64,000 nucleotides of DNA from Noviherbaspirillum soli (GTDB lineage: Bacteria > Pseudomonadota > Gammaproteobacteria > Burkholderiales > Burkholderiaceae_D). Position 1 is the first letter of the stretch. Each line of letters opens with the position of its first letter. A program made the translations under genes and the position numbers. Location: contig NZ_JACYOX010000005.1 in the NCBI RefSeq assembly GCF_015352955.1, forward strand, positions 1 to 64,000. The letters run 5' to 3'. The notes beneath the pieces are model-generated. The model saw only the letters and a list, made by a program, of their open reading frames with translations, was not told the DNA's origin and did not search any database. Of this stretch, positions 28,526 to 38,808 are shown in pieces.

Positions 28526-28565
28526 AGCCTGCGCGGCAGAAGGCGGCCCTTCTGCCGCGCAGGCT
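28526..28565 (-). terminator. Long GC-rich hairpin directly after addA
   Basis: A perfect 18-base stem (agcctgcgcggcagaagg and complement) with a CGGC loop begins one base after the addA stop. There is only a short T-rich tail on the minus strand (gctttcag), so it may act as an mRNA 3' stabiliser or a weak terminator. Confidence 0.6.
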
Positions 28566-28566
28566 C

Positions 28567-31500
28567 TCAGCCAAGCTCCCACAGCCGGCCATCGACCGTG
28601 ATCAGCGCCGAGCGCAGACGCATGGCGGGAAAGACCGCATTCAGCGCCGCCCGGTACTGCGCAAGTTGCTGCGCATACTTTTCGCGCTCGACTTCGAGGA
28701 AGGCGCGCTTGTAGTCGAGTATCCAGACCTCGTCGTCGAACAGCACCACCCGGTCCAGCCGCAGCAGGCGGCCGCCGACGATGACTTCCATTTCATTGCG
28801 TCCCTGCCGATGCATGCCGGGGTCGAAGAAGCGCTGCAAGGCAGGCTGCGACAGGATGGTTTCGGCATGCCGGCGCGCCACATCGGCCAGCGCGGCGCTG
28901 CAGCCCAGCCAGCGCGCCACCATGTCCACCGGCGGCAAGGCGAGCGGCCAGGCGCGGCATTCCGTCAGCCGTTCCAGCAGGCCGTGCAAGGCCACGCCCT
29001 CGTCGATTGCGGCGCTGGAAAACTCGGCCGGCGCTTCGGCCGGCGGCACGCCAGGCATCGCGGCAGGCGCAAACAGGTCAAGGCAGAATTCCTGTTCGCC
29101 GCCCGGCACGCCGGCAACCGTGCCGGTGCCTGGCTCGACCAGCGGCGCCGCGCCCAGGCGCTGGTACCAGCTGCCATCCACGACGCCATCCGCGCCGGCG
29201 CCGCGGCGGCCGGCCACGCCGCTGACGACCAGCAGGTCCTTGGCGCGGGTCGCCGCGACATACAGCAGATTCCAGTCTTCCTGCTCGCGGAAGCCCTGCT
29301 CCTCCTGGAACAGGTGGTCGCGGGCGGCGCCGCGCTCGTCGGCGCGGGCGAACGCGGAGAAATGGCGCGGCGTATCCGCATCCTGCGGCCAGTCGCACAG
29401 GATGCCGACGTCGTCGCGCGCCGGCTCGCTGTGATTGGCGTCGAGCATCACCACGATGCGCGCCTCCAGTCCCTTGGCGCTGTGTATGGTCATGATGCGC
29501 ACCGCGTCCACCGCGGCATCGACGCTGGCCTCGTCGGGCGCCTCGTTGTCCAGGCCGTTCTGCAGCACCCGCAGCGCATCGATGAAGCGCGGCAGGCTCG
29601 GATAGCGGCCCGCATCCAGGTTCAGCGCCAGCGCGGTGAAAGCCTCGATATTGCCCAGCACCTTGCCGCGCGTCAGCGGCTGCGCCGCTTGCGCGTAGCG
29701 CGCCACCAGCTCGCCTTCATGCAGGATGCGGTCGAGCAGGTCATGCACCGGCAAGCGCGGCGCGATCTCCAGCCAGCGCGACAGCAGATGCGCGGCGCGC
29801 GTCAGTGCGTCGGATGCGCCCTCGCATGCCAGGGCCTGCAGCCGGCGCCACCAGTTGCCTTCCCCGCGCTGCGCCAAGGCGATCAAATCATTGTCCCCTG
29901 CTCCGATGATGGGGCTCTTCAGCACATGCGCCAGCGCACGGTTGTCGCCGGGCGTGATCAGGAAGCCCAGCAGCGCGATCAGGTCGGCCACTTCCAGCGA
30001 TTGCAGCAGGCCGCCGCGCCGGTCGGACAGGAAGGGAATGCCGGCTTCGCGCAAGGCGCTTTCATAGGCCGCCAGGTTGGTGCGCTTCTTCACCAGCAGC
30101 ATCACGTCCGACCAGCTGGTGCTGTCGATGGACTGCATGCCTTCGATGATGGCGCGCGCCACCATGCGGCCCTCTTCCAGACGGCGCGCATCCTCTTCCT
30201 CGGCGCGCGGCATGGTCAGCGGGTCGCGCAGCGCCATGCCGTCGGGCTCGGTGGCTGTTGTGGCCGGTGCGGCGGCGGGCGCCTCCACCAACGGCAGCCG
30301 CCATGCCATGCCGGCGCGGCCCGACAGCGTGGTCTGCGGCGCATAGATCGGATTGGGGCCGAGGCTTTCATTGAGCAGCGCGACGATGGCCTCGCCATTG
30401 CGCCGCGTCTGGTTGGTGCGCAGCACATCGGCGCCATTCGCCGCCAGCAGCGCGGTGGCGGCCGCAAACACGCGCGGTTCGGCGCGGCGAAAGCGGTAGA
30501 TCGACTGCTTGGGGTCGCCGACGATGAAGACGCTGGGCTGCGCCGCATCGCCGCCATAGGCCGCCAGCCAGGCCCGCACGATGCTCCATTGCAGCGGGTT
30601 GGTGTCCTGGAATTCATCCAGCAGGATATGGCTGTAGCGGGCGTCGAGCCGGCTCTGCAGGTAGGCCGCATGCTCTTCATTGTTCAGGAGCCGCCAGGCC
30701 TGCCACTCCAGGTCGGAGAAATCCAGCACGCGGCGCTCGGCCTTCAATGCCTGGTAACGCTCGAGGTAGGCGGCGCCGACGGTAAACAGCGCCTCGTTCA
30801 TCGCCAGCACCAGCGCCTCGCAGCTGCGTCGCTGCAGCGTCCACAGCGCTGACGACAGCGCGCCCAGCACCGCTTCGAACAATGCCACGCCATGTTCGCC
30901 AAGGTCGCTCTGGATGGCGGCCAGCAGCTTGCCGCGCTTGTGGTCATTGCCCTTGGGCCCGCCCTTGTCGTCGCAGAACTGGGCCAGCAGCTGCTCGAAG
31001 GCGGCAACCGACGGGCCGCTGCTCATCGCTTCCTCGATCAGCATGGCGCGCTCCTGGTTGCGCTTGGCGCCCTGTCCCAGCAAGGCGGCAATCTGCCAGA
31101 TGCCCTGCTGCAGCGCGTCGTCTTCCCATACCGACAGGCGCGCATCGGGCTGGCCGGCGCAGCACAGCGTGTGCAGCCATTGCAGCGGCTGGCCGGCCTG
31201 GTTGGCGGCCCACCATTCGGCGCGCTTGTCGATGAAGGCATCGAGCAGGCGCTTCGTGGTCCAGTCGCCGAGCTGCTCGTACAGCGCCAGCAGCGCCTGC
31301 CGCACCGGGGCCAGTTCCGGTTCGTCGAGCGACTGCATCAGGCCGTTATAGGCCTCGGTCATCAGTTCGCCGCTGTTGTCGGCCAGCGCATAGCCATGCG
31401 GCACGCCGGAGCTCAGTGGCGCCAGTTGCAGCAGCCGCGCGAACCAGCTGTGGAAGGTGTCGATCGACAGCGACTGGGGACTGGCCAGCACCCGCTCGTA

Positions 31501-31848
31501 AAGGCTGCGCGCCAGCGGCATGGCCTGCGGCAGCGCATGCTCCGGCACGCCGCGCTCAAGCAGCAGCGCGCGCACCGCGGCCTCGGGCAGGAGCGCAAGG
31601 TCGCGCAGCAGCAGCATCAGGCGTTCGCGCATTTCCTGCGCCGCCTTGCGGGTAAAGGTAATGGCCAGCAGGCCGGACGGCTCGGCGCCCGCCAGCAGCA
31701 GGCGCAGCATGCGCGCCACCAGCAGCCAGGTCTTGCCGCTGCCGGCGCAGGCTTCCACCGCCACCGAGCGCGCCGGGTCGCAGGCAACCGCGATGAAGCG
31801 CGCGGCATCGACCGCATCGCCATTGACTTCATAAGCGCGGGCCGCCAT
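28567..31848 (-). CDS. addA: AddA-type UvrD-like helicase-nuclease
   Basis: A 1093-residue partner of an AddAB-type complex that processes double-strand DNA ends for RecA repair. SF1 helicase motifs are all visible: Walker A CAGSGKTWLL near 34-42, LLDEFQDTNPLQW, GDPKQSIYRFRRAE and TIHSAKGLEARIVVMLD. The C-terminus has the PD-(D/E)xK RecB-family nuclease motif in LRLDRVVLFDDEVWILDYKR, followed by YAQQLAQYRAAL. It overlaps the addB stop by one base; the ATG at 31848 is preferred over 31854 because GGAG lies 7 bases before it. Compared with RecB, it lacks a RecC/RecD partner here. RecB-like naming is the alternative. Confidence 0.88.
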   Translation of the reverse strand: MAARAYEVNGDAVDAARFIAVACDPARSVAVEACAGSGKTWLLVARMLRLLLAGAEPSGLLAITFTRKAAQEMRERLMLLLRDLALLPEAAVRALLLERGVPEHALPQAMPLARSLYERVLASPQSLSIDTFHSWFARLLQLAPLSSGVPHGYALADNSGELMTEAYNGLMQSLDEPELAPVRQALLALYEQLGDWTTKRLLDAFIDKRAEWWAANQAGQPLQWLHTLCCAGQPDARLSVWEDDALQQGIWQIAALLGQGAKRNQERAMLIEEAMSSGPSVAAFEQLLAQFCDDKGGPKGNDHKRGKLLAAIQSDLGEHGVALFEAVLGALSSALWTLQRRSCEALVLAMNEALFTVGAAYLERYQALKAERRVLDFSDLEWQAWRLLNNEEHAAYLQSRLDARYSHILLDEFQDTNPLQWSIVRAWLAAYGGDAAQPSVFIVGDPKQSIYRFRRAEPRVFAAATALLAANGADVLRTNQTRRNGEAIVALLNESLGPNPIYAPQTTLSGRAGMAWRLPLVEAPAAAPATTATEPDGMALRDPLTMPRAEEEDARRLEEGRMVARAIIEGMQSIDSTSWSDVMLLVKKRTNLAAYESALREAGIPFLSDRRGGLLQSLEVADLIALLGFLITPGDNRALAHVLKSPIIGAGDNDLIALAQRGEGNWWRRLQALACEGASDALTRAAHLLSRWLEIAPRLPVHDLLDRILHEGELVARYAQAAQPLTRGKVLGNIEAFTALALNLDAGRYPSLPRFIDALRVLQNGLDNEAPDEASVDAAVDAVRIMTIHSAKGLEARIVVMLDANHSEPARDDVGILCDWPQDADTPRHFSAFARADERGAARDHLFQEEQGFREQEDWNLLYVAATRAKDLLVVSGVAGRRGAGADGVVDGSWYQRLGAAPLVEPGTGTVAGVPGGEQEFCLDLFAPAAMPGVPPAEAPAEFSSAAIDEGVALHGLLERLTECRAWPLALPPVDMVARWLGCSAALADVARRHAETILSQPALQRFFDPGMHRQGRNEMEVIVGGRLLRLDRVVLFDDEVWILDYKRAFLEVEREKYAQQLAQYRAALNAVFPAMRLRSALITVDGRLWELG

Positions 31849-34559
31849 CACCATGCTCCCTTGCGGCACAGGCCGCGCACGTCGCAGTACTGGCAGATGG
31901 TTTCAACGCCGTTGGCAGGCAGCGGCGCGCCGCCGGCGATGGCCTGCATGCTGGCCACGATGTGCGCCATCAGCGCTTCCTGCGACTCGGCATAGCGTGG
32001 CGCCTCGGCGTCGCCGGCACGGTCGCGGCTGGGCTCCAGCGCCACATAGCTGGCGCTGGCGATCGGCGCATCCGACAGCAGGCCATAGAAGGCCAGCTGA
32101 TGATCCTCGCCCAGTTTTATCTTGGCGCGCAGGCTGGCGGCGTCGCGGGTCTTGTAATCGAGCACGGCCCGTTCGCCATCGGCATTGCCGTCGATGCGGT
32201 CGACGCGGCCATGCAGCGTGACGCTGCCGCCCGGCCAGGCCAGCGTGCGCTCGAAGCGCTGCTCGCCAAACAGGAATTGCCAGCCCTGCGCCTCGCGCTC
32301 GCCGGCCCAGGCCAGGTAGGCCGGCAGCGCCCTCTGCCAGCGCGCGTAATAGGCAATGGCCGCGCTGTTGCGCGCCAGGACCTCGCCGAACACCTGCTCG
32401 GAGCAGGACCGGAGCAAGGCCTCGCGCTGCTCGGGCGGCACGGCGCCGGCCGCCACGGCGCTGTGATAGGCATGCAGCACCTGGTGCAGCCAGTCGCCGT
32501 AGTCGCGTTTTTCGGGCATGTCGGAAAACTCGTCCAGGCCCGACAGGTTCAGCATGCGGGTGGCGAAGAACTGGTAGGGACAGGCGACGAAGGCGTTGTA
32601 GCCGCTGGCGGACAGGCGCTGCGGCAGCAATTGCGGCGCCGACGGCATTGGCCGCGCCGGCGGCGCGGCGCGCAGCCGGCGCGGCGGCGTATCGACCTGG
32701 TGCTGGCGCAGCGGCGCGCAGCCGGCGCGCGCCAGGCACAGCTGCAGCCGCTCGATCCAGGCGCTCACCGGATTCGGTTCGCCGTCATGCTGCGCCTGCC
32801 AGGACAGCACGACGTCCGGGTTGGCATGCAGCAGGCCGGCGAAGTCGCGCATCTGCTGGCGCTGCCGGCTCTCGCGGGTCGGCAGGCCCAGCTCGCGCCG
32901 CACCGCGCTGGCGAAGAACAGGGTTTCATTGTGGGCCGAAGGCAGGTGGCGGGCGTCGGCGCCCACCATCAGCACCGCATCGAAGCTGCGCAGGCGGGCC
33001 GCGGCCAACGGCAGCATCAGCACCCGGTCATCCACCGCGGGCGCGAGGAAGTCGGTGGCTTCCATCTGCAGGCCGACCAGCGCGCGCCACTCGCCAAAGG
33101 AAAACGCCGGCGCCACCCGCGTCGATTCCGACGCCAGCTGGTCCAGCATCGCAACCACCTGGGCGCCGGCGGCGTCGGCTTCCAGCGCGGCGCGCATGCC
33201 GAGCTCCCGCAGGATCGCTTCGGTGCAGGCGACCCAGTCCGCCAGGCTCTTGCGTCCGGCGAAGCGTTGCGCCAGCTGCTGCCATTGCTGCACCAGCGCC
33301 AGCCCTTGCGGCACCGCGCGCAACGCGCCGCGCACGGCTTCCCAGCCGCCGGCGACATTGGCCGCGCGCAGCGCCAGCTCGATGTCCAGCACCAGGCCCG
33401 GCTTGTCTTCCAGGTCGGCCAGCATGAAGGGCGACTTCAGCAGGTCCAGCAGGGCCGCGGTTTCCGCGCGGCCGGCAACCACGTCGAACCATGCCGCCAG
33501 CGACGCGGCGGCGCGGGTGGTGGAAAGCTTCCAGCCGGTCTCGTCGGTCACCATCACCTCCGCCCGTTCCAGCAGTGCGCGGATGCGGCGCGCCACTACC
33601 CGGTCCTGGGCAATGATGGCGATATGGCGGCGCCCTTGCGCCAGCCAGTCAAGCACGGTGCGCGCCCCGCTGACGGCTTCCTGCTCCATGCTGGCGGCGG
33701 CAAGCAGCGACACGCCCGGCAGCGACTGCGGCACGGGCGCGCGGTCGCCCGCGGCGCCGTCGTTCCCGTTGCCGCCGGACTCCAGCATCTCCGGCCAGGC
33801 GGCGGCGCAGGCCGGCAGCACCGCGCCGGCGCGCCAGTCGGGCTGCAGGCGCAGCACCGGCTGCCGCTCGGCATAGGCTTCGAGGAAGGCCAGCTCGTAG
33901 GCATCCGGCTCGCAGGAAGCAATCCATACCAGCGGCTCGCGGGCCTGCGCGGCGATCTGCAGCATGCGCGCGAAGCGTTCCGCGCAGGCGTCGTTGCCGT
34001 CGAGCTGCGACTTCCACAGCGTCCACACCATCTGCCCTTCGTCCGACAGCAGGGTGCGCGCTGACGGCGGCAGCTGCGCCAGCGCCGCGTGCCAGAGATT
34101 GTCGGCGGCTTCCACGCTGTGCCGCACCGAAGGCAGCAGGGTGCGGCTCAGTTCATCGAACAGGGTCAGCAGGGTTTCGGCCAGCGGCAGCAGGTCGGTG
34201 TTGCGGCGCGTGCTGAAAAGCTTCTTGAGCCAGGCATGCTGGCGCAACTCGCCATACAGCGCCATCAGGCGCTCGCTGCCGCCGCCGGGCGCCGGCCGCG
34301 CCGGGTCCGGCGGCAGCAGGTCGACCCAGGCCGCCAGCGTGCCGGTGCGCGGCGGAATGCAGGCATCGCCAAGCTGTTCCGCCAGCGCCCGCTGCAGCAG
34401 CCGCGCGTGCGCAAAGCCCGGCGTGAGCACCCTTAATCCGGACAGGTCCAGCGGGCTGACCCTGTCCTGCAACACTGTTTGCGAATGCGCAATGAGCGCT
34501 TGGGCAACATGCGGCCAGAATGCGGCATCAGCGGGAATCAACAGGGGAGCCAGGGACAT
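31848..34559 (-). CDS. addB: AddB-type nuclease subunit with Fe-S cysteines
   Basis: A 903-residue protein (start at 34559; an alternative at 34595 adds 12 residues) of the AddB/exonuclease V gamma-like type. The N-terminal 600 residues resemble an inactive helicase scaffold; no intact Walker A is seen. The C-terminal nuclease has the PD-(D/E)xK motif in LHGRVDRIDGNADGERAVLD then YKTRD and the AddB iron-sulphur pattern, with a distant Cys in FVACPYQFFATRM and CQYCDVRGLCRKG (C-x2-C-x5-C) at the end. It pairs with addA, which overlaps its stop. It is divergent from trxA, 269 bases away. Neither candidate start has a strong ribosome binding site. Confidence 0.85.
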   Translation of the reverse strand: MSLAPLLIPADAAFWPHVAQALIAHSQTVLQDRVSPLDLSGLRVLTPGFAHARLLQRALAEQLGDACIPPRTGTLAAWVDLLPPDPARPAPGGGSERLMALYGELRQHAWLKKLFSTRRNTDLLPLAETLLTLFDELSRTLLPSVRHSVEAADNLWHAALAQLPPSARTLLSDEGQMVWTLWKSQLDGNDACAERFARMLQIAAQAREPLVWIASCEPDAYELAFLEAYAERQPVLRLQPDWRAGAVLPACAAAWPEMLESGGNGNDGAAGDRAPVPQSLPGVSLLAAASMEQEAVSGARTVLDWLAQGRRHIAIIAQDRVVARRIRALLERAEVMVTDETGWKLSTTRAAASLAAWFDVVAGRAETAALLDLLKSPFMLADLEDKPGLVLDIELALRAANVAGGWEAVRGALRAVPQGLALVQQWQQLAQRFAGRKSLADWVACTEAILRELGMRAALEADAAGAQVVAMLDQLASESTRVAPAFSFGEWRALVGLQMEATDFLAPAVDDRVLMLPLAAARLRSFDAVLMVGADARHLPSAHNETLFFASAVRRELGLPTRESRQRQQMRDFAGLLHANPDVVLSWQAQHDGEPNPVSAWIERLQLCLARAGCAPLRQHQVDTPPRRLRAAPPARPMPSAPQLLPQRLSASGYNAFVACPYQFFATRMLNLSGLDEFSDMPEKRDYGDWLHQVLHAYHSAVAAGAVPPEQREALLRSCSEQVFGEVLARNSAAIAYYARWQRALPAYLAWAGEREAQGWQFLFGEQRFERTLAWPGGSVTLHGRVDRIDGNADGERAVLDYKTRDAASLRAKIKLGEDHQLAFYGLLSDAPIASASYVALEPSRDRAGDAEAPRYAESQEALMAHIVASMQAIAGGAPLPANGVETICQYCDVRGLCRKGAW

Positions 34560-34828
34560 TGGATGGGCAGCGGGGGATAGCGGACGGGAAAGCATTTTAT
34601 GCGAGCCCCGGGCAAAACCAGTAGCATTGCCACACTTTTCTTGAAAATCGGTTATGATTCCCCGAAATCCCGCCGCAGCACCTCTTGCCATCCCGCTTTG
34701 AACTTGAATTTGCATACCTTGTCCGCAACTGCTTAAGGCATACCGGCAGCATGCAGCACAGGCCCGGAGCAGACTCGGCATCCATACTGCAGCGTTAACC
34801 CCTTACATCCCCTCACCTTGAGGAAACC

Positions 34829-35155
34829 ATGAGCGAAAACATTAAACATATCTCTGACTCGTCCTTTGACGCCGACGTGCTCAAGTCCGACAAGCCGGTT
34901 CTGGTCGACTTCTGGGCCGAATGGTGCGGCCCCTGCAAGATGATCGCCCCGATCCTGGAAGAAGTCGCCAAGGAATACGACGGCAAGATCCAGATCGCCA
35001 AGATGGACGTCGACGCCAACCAGGCAGTGCCGGCCCAGTTCGGCATCCGCGGCATCCCGACCCTGATCCTGTTCAAGAACGGCGTGGTCGCCGCACAGAA
35101 GGTCGGCGCGCTCGGCAAGGGCCAGCTGATGTCCTTCATCGATAACAACATCTGA
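34829..35155 (+). CDS. trxA: Thioredoxin 1
   Basis: TrxA is the general cytosolic disulphide reductase that keeps ribonucleotide reductase, PAPS reductase and others reduced. The 108-residue protein is of normal length with the WCGPCK active site in [20 protein letters not shown] and the cis-proline segment [11 protein letters not shown]. The ATG at 34829 follows a GAGGAAAC site. Rho follows on the same strand after 104 bases, a conserved trxA-rho pairing in many proteobacteria; the short GC-rich hairpin between them may attenuate but not fully stop transcription. Confidence 0.97.
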   Translation: MSENIKHISDSSFDADVLKSDKPVLVDFWAEWCGPCKMIAPILEEVAKEYDGKIQIAKMDVDANQAVPAQFGIRGIPTLILFKNGVVAAQKVGALGKGQLMSFIDNNI

Positions 35156-35171
35156 GACAAGCACTAGCCGC

Positions 35172-35197
35172 AGCGGCGCCCTCGCGCCGCTGTGTTT
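35172..35197 (+). terminator. Possible terminator or attenuator between trxA and rho
   Basis: An 8-base stem (agcggcgc / gcgccgct) with a CCTC loop is followed by gtgttt, which is a weak U-tract. Rho mRNA leaders are often autoregulated, so partial termination here is plausible. Confidence 0.45.
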
Positions 35198-35259
35198 AAC
35201 GACTATCCCACGCTGTTCCCTCCCCCACCTTTTACCTTCCCATCCCGGGACACATACAC

Positions 35260-36525
35260 ATGCATTTATCTGAACTCAAGGCGTTGCACGTCTCTGCCCT
35301 GCTCGAAATGGCAATCGGCCTGGACATCGACAATGCCGCCCGCCTGCGCAAGCAGGAACTGATGTTCGCGATCCTGAAGAAGCGCGCCAAATCCGGCGAA
35401 CAGATCTTCGGCGACGGCGCCCTCGAGGTGCTGCCCGACGGCTTCGGCTTCCTGCGCTCGCCCGACGCCAGCTACATGGCCTCGACCGACGACATCTATA
35501 TCTCGCCGTCGCAGATCCGCCGCTTCAACCTGCATACCGGCGACTCGATCGAAGGCGAAGTGCGCACGCCCAAGGATGGCGAGCGCTACTTCGCGCTGGT
35601 CAAGGTCGACAAGGTCAACGGCGAATCGCCGGAAGCGTCCAAGCACAAGATCCTGTTCGAGAACCTGACGCCGCTGCATCCGAACAAGCCGCTGATGCTG
35701 GAGCGCGAGATGCGCGGCGAGGAAAACACCACCGGTCGCATCATCGACATGATCGCGCCGATCGGCAAGGGCCAGCGCGGCCTGCTGGTGGCGTCGCCAA
35801 AGTCGGGCAAGTCGGTGATGCTGCAGCACATCGCGCATGCGATCACGGCCAACCATCCCGACATCGTGCTGATCGTGCTGCTGATCGACGAGCGGCCCGA
35901 GGAAGTGACGGAAATGCAGCGCTCGGTGCGCGGCGAAGTGGTGGCCTCCACCTTCGACGAACCGGCCACGCGCCATGTGCAGGTCGCCGAGATGGTGCTG
36001 GAAAAGGCCAAGCGCCTGGTCGAGATGAAGAAGGACGTGGTGATCCTGCTCGACTCCATCACCCGCCTGGCGCGCGCCTACAACACCGTGATCCCGGCAT
36101 CGGGCAAGGTGCTGACCGGCGGCGTGGACGCCAATGCATTGCAGCGCCCCAAGCGTTTCTTCGGCGCGGCCCGCAATATCGAGGAAGGCGGCTCGCTGAC
36201 CATCATCGCCACCGCGCTGATCGAGACCGGCAGCCGCATGGACGACGTGATCTACGAGGAATTCAAGGGCACCGGCAACATGGAAGTGCACCTGGAGCGC
36301 CGCCTGGCCGAGAAGCGCGTCTACCCGGCGATCAACCTCAACAAGTCCGGCACCCGCCGCGAGGAACTGCTGATCAAGCCCGACCAGCTCCAGAAGATCT
36401 GGGTGCTGCGCAAGCTGCTCTACAGCATGGACGAGATCGAGGCGATGGAGTTCATCCTCGACAAGATGAAGGGCACGAAGAACAATGCCGAGTTCTTCGA
36501 CATGATGCGCCGCGGCGGTTCCTGA
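35260..36525 (+). CDS. rho: Transcription termination factor Rho
   Basis: Rho is a hexameric RNA-dependent ATPase and helicase that ends transcription at unstructured C-rich RNA. The 421-residue protein has the N-terminal domain ([18 protein letters not shown]), the RNA-binding cold-shock-like fold ([12 protein letters not shown] and [15 protein letters not shown]), the Walker A region [11 protein letters not shown], the Walker [17 protein letters not shown] and the C-terminal FSR-type [20 protein letters not shown]. Length is normal. It lacks the long insertions of actinobacterial Rho. The gene follows trxA and precedes rpmE2. Confidence 0.98.
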   Translation: MHLSELKALHVSALLEMAIGLDIDNAARLRKQELMFAILKKRAKSGEQIFGDGALEVLPDGFGFLRSPDASYMASTDDIYISPSQIRRFNLHTGDSIEGEVRTPKDGERYFALVKVDKVNGESPEASKHKILFENLTPLHPNKPLMLEREMRGEENTTGRIIDMIAPIGKGQRGLLVASPKSGKSVMLQHIAHAITANHPDIVLIVLLIDERPEEVTEMQRSVRGEVVASTFDEPATRHVQVAEMVLEKAKRLVEMKKDVVILLDSITRLARAYNTVIPASGKVLTGGVDANALQRPKRFFGAARNIEEGGSLTIIATALIETGSRMDDVIYEEFKGTGNMEVHLERRLAEKRVYPAINLNKSGTRREELLIKPDQLQKIWVLRKLLYSMDEIEAMEFILDKMKGTKNNAEFFDMMRRGGS

Positions 36526-36729
36526 CGCATCCCATGCAGCACAACGAAGGCGCGCCGCCGGGCGGCGCCCTTTCGCCATGCCGGCCTATCCGAATTGGCG
36601 GCCTGCAAGACATGCCGCCGAATTAGGGTATAATCCGGCCTCCATTTTCCGGCAAGTGATCGACAATCGGGTCAAGAAGCAGGCAGACCGACGAAGTGAC
36701 GATTGGCTACCCAACCTACCGAGGCAAAC

Positions 36730-36996
36730 ATGAAAGAAGGCATTCACCCGAATTATCGCGAAGTCGTGTTCCACGACGTTTCCGCCGACACCAAATTCAT
36801 TACCCGTTCCACGATGTCCAGCCGTGAAACGATCAATCACGAAGGCAAGGATTACCCGCTGATCAAGATCGAGGTGTCCTCCGAGTCGCATCCCTTCTTC
36901 ACCGGCAAGCACAAGATCGTCGACACCGCAGGCCGCGTCGAGAAATTCCGTCAGAAATTCGGCAAGGTCGGTTCCAAGACCGCAGTGGCAGAGTAA
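36730..36996 (+). CDS. rpmE2: 50S ribosomal protein L31 type B
   Basis: The 88-residue protein is the C-minus form of L31, without the zinc-binding CxxC pairs of the type A form. It starts [20 protein letters not shown] and includes [20 protein letters not shown] and [16 protein letters not shown], the family signature. L31 bridges the two ribosomal subunits; the zinc-free form is used under zinc limitation in bacteria that have both, but some betaproteobacteria only have type B. A TATAAT box lies at 36629-36634. It lies downstream of rho, a conserved position. Confidence 0.96.
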   Translation: MKEGIHPNYREVVFHDVSADTKFITRSTMSSRETINHEGKDYPLIKIEVSSESHPFFTGKHKIVDTAGRVEKFRQKFGKVGSKTAVAE

Positions 36997-37014
36997 TCAC
37001 GCTGCCCAGGCCAC

Positions 37015-37039
37015 AAAGGCAGCTTCGGCTGCCTTTTTT
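37015..37039 (+). terminator. Terminator after rpmE2
   Basis: A perfect 9-base stem (aaaggcagc / gctgccttt) with a stable TTCG loop is followed by TTTT. It ends the rho-rpmE2 region. Confidence 0.9.
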
Positions 37040-37098
37040 GTTAGCGGCGTTCATTTCCATTTGACCGTCCGATTGACCGCCGAACAGACCAGGAATCC

Positions 37099-38808
37099 AT
37101 GAAGCCTGTCCGCCTACCCGCTTCCGCCACGCTTGCCCTGCCGCGCTGGGGTCTGATCGCCCTGTGCCTGCTCTACATCCTGCCCGGCCTGATCCGGCGC
37201 GATCCGTGGAAGAGCGACGACGCCGCCGGCTTCGGCATCATGTGGACCATGGCGCGCGGCACCTGGCAGGACTGGCTGTGGCCGCATGTGGCCGGACTGC
37301 CGTCGCCAGGCGAAGGACCGCTGGCATTCTGGCTGGGCGCCCTGTTCATCCGCCTGTTCGGCTGGCTGCTGGGCGATGCGCTGGCGGCCCGCATTTCCAC
37401 CATCGGCTTTTTCCTGATCGGCGCGCTGTCGGTCTGGTATTCGACTTACCTGCTTGGCCGGCGCAGCGAGACCCAGCCGCTGCGCCTGGCCTTTGGCGGC
37501 CAGCCGGAAGCGCGCGACTACGGCCGTACGCTGGCCGATGGCGCGCTGCTGATCTATCTCGCCTGCCTTGGCCTGCTGCTGCGCAGCCATGAAACCACCG
37601 CCGAGGCGCTGCAGGTTTCCATGATCGGCTTTGCCATCTATTCCGCGGTGCGGCTGTTCGAGTCGCAGTCACTGCGCTCGGCCATGGTGCTGGGCGTGAC
37701 GCTGGGCCTGCTGGTCCTGACGCGCGGCTGGCTGGTGCCGATGGCGTTCTGGAGCGCGCTGGTGCTGGTGTCGCCACGGCATGGCGACCGGCTGCTGCAG
37801 CGGCTGGCGCTGGTGACGCTGCCGCTGGGCCTTGCCACCGCCAGCATCTGGCCCCTTCTCAATGCGCTGATGCAGCCTTTCGGCGGCAATCCCACGCCGG
37901 CCTGGCTGCAGTGGAACGCGGCGCAGCTGGCGCCGCCGTCGCTTCAGAGCGTCGTTTATTTTTTCAAGTACATTCCCTGGTTCGCCTGGCCCGCCTGGCC
38001 TTTCGCGGCCTGGGCCGTGTATGCATGGCGCAAGCAGCGCGGCGCGCTGCATATCACGCTGCCGCTCGGCCTGATCATTGCCTTCATCCTGCTGGTGCTG
38101 CTGCATCCGCATGGCGAGGAAAGCTTCCTGCTGCCGCTGCTGCCGCCGCTGTCCATCCTGGCCGCATTCGGCCTGCCGACCATGAAGCGCGGCGCCATCA
38201 ATGCGGTCGACTGGTTCGCGATGATGACGCTGTCCACCTGCGCCGCATTCATCTGGATAGGCTGGATCGCCAAGCAGACCGGCTGGCCGCCGCGCCTGGC
38301 CCACAATGCGCTGAAACTGGCGCCCGGCTTCAAGCCCGAGTTCAACCTGCTGGCCTTCCTGATCGCCGCCGCCGCCACCATTGCCTGGATTCTGGTGATC
38401 CGCTGGCGCATTGCGCGCCACCCATCGGTGCTGTGGCGCGCCGTGGTGCTGTCGTCCGGCGGCGTGATCCTGTGCTGGCTGCTGCTGATGACACTGTGGC
38501 TGCCATGGCTGAACTACGGCAAGAGCTATGCCGGCGTAGCCAAGCAGATCGGCGCCAAGCTGCCGTCCGCCGACTACTGCGTCGATACCAATGTCGGCGC
38601 CGCCCAGCGCGCCTCCTTCGCCTATTTCGGCGGCGTCGAGTTCGCCCGTTTCGACCGGCACGACTGCGCCTACCTGCTGCTGCAGGACCGCGGCAGCGAC
38701 CGGCTGATGACAAAGGACGAGGATGGCCGCCTGGTGCTGATGTGGGAAGGACGCCGCCCCTCCGACCGCGATGAACGGTTCCGCCTGTACCGGCGCGTGA
38801 AGCAATGA
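37099..38808 (+). CDS. ArnT-like membrane glycosyltransferase (GT-C fold)
   Basis: The 569-residue inner-membrane protein has about ten to twelve hydrophobic helices and a soluble C-terminal part. An early periplasmic loop carries PWKSDDAAGFGIMW, in the place where GT-C enzymes have the acidic DxD/ED catalytic pair. The architecture suggests transfer of a lipid-linked sugar to a periplasmic acceptor, as in ArnT or the related YycA/PMT-type enzymes, but the substrate cannot be read. The final 4 bases overlap the start of the MATE gene, so they are co-translated. The start at 37099 is the first ATG after the rpmE2 terminator. The protein does not have obvious TPR or other partner domains. Confidence 0.75.
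   Translation: MKPVRLPASATLALPRWGLIALCLLYILPGLIRRDPWKSDDAAGFGIMWTMARGTWQDWLWPHVAGLPSPGEGPLAFWLGALFIRLFGWLLGDALAARISTIGFFLIGALSVWYSTYLLGRRSETQPLRLAFGGQPEARDYGRTLADGALLIYLACLGLLLRSHETTAEALQVSMIGFAIYSAVRLFESQSLRSAMVLGVTLGLLVLTRGWLVPMAFWSALVLVSPRHGDRLLQRLALVTLPLGLATASIWPLLNALMQPFGGNPTPAWLQWNAAQLAPPSLQSVVYFFKYIPWFAWPAWPFAAWAVYAWRKQRGALHITLPLGLIIAFILLVLLHPHGEESFLLPLLPPLSILAAFGLPTMKRGAINAVDWFAMMTLSTCAAFIWIGWIAKQTGWPPRLAHNALKLAPGFKPEFNLLAFLIAAAATIAWILVIRWRIARHPSVLWRAVVLSSGGVILCWLLLMTLWLPWLNYGKSYAGVAKQIGAKLPSADYCVDTNVGAAQRASFAYFGGVEFARFDRHDCAYLLLQDRGSDRLMTKDEDGRLVLMWEGRRPSDRDERFRLYRRVKQ

Noticed and set aside
28567-34559. A new anti-phage helicase-nuclease system
   Set aside because: The two proteins carry standard AddA and AddB motifs, including the AddB Fe-S cysteines; this is ordinary double-strand-break repair.
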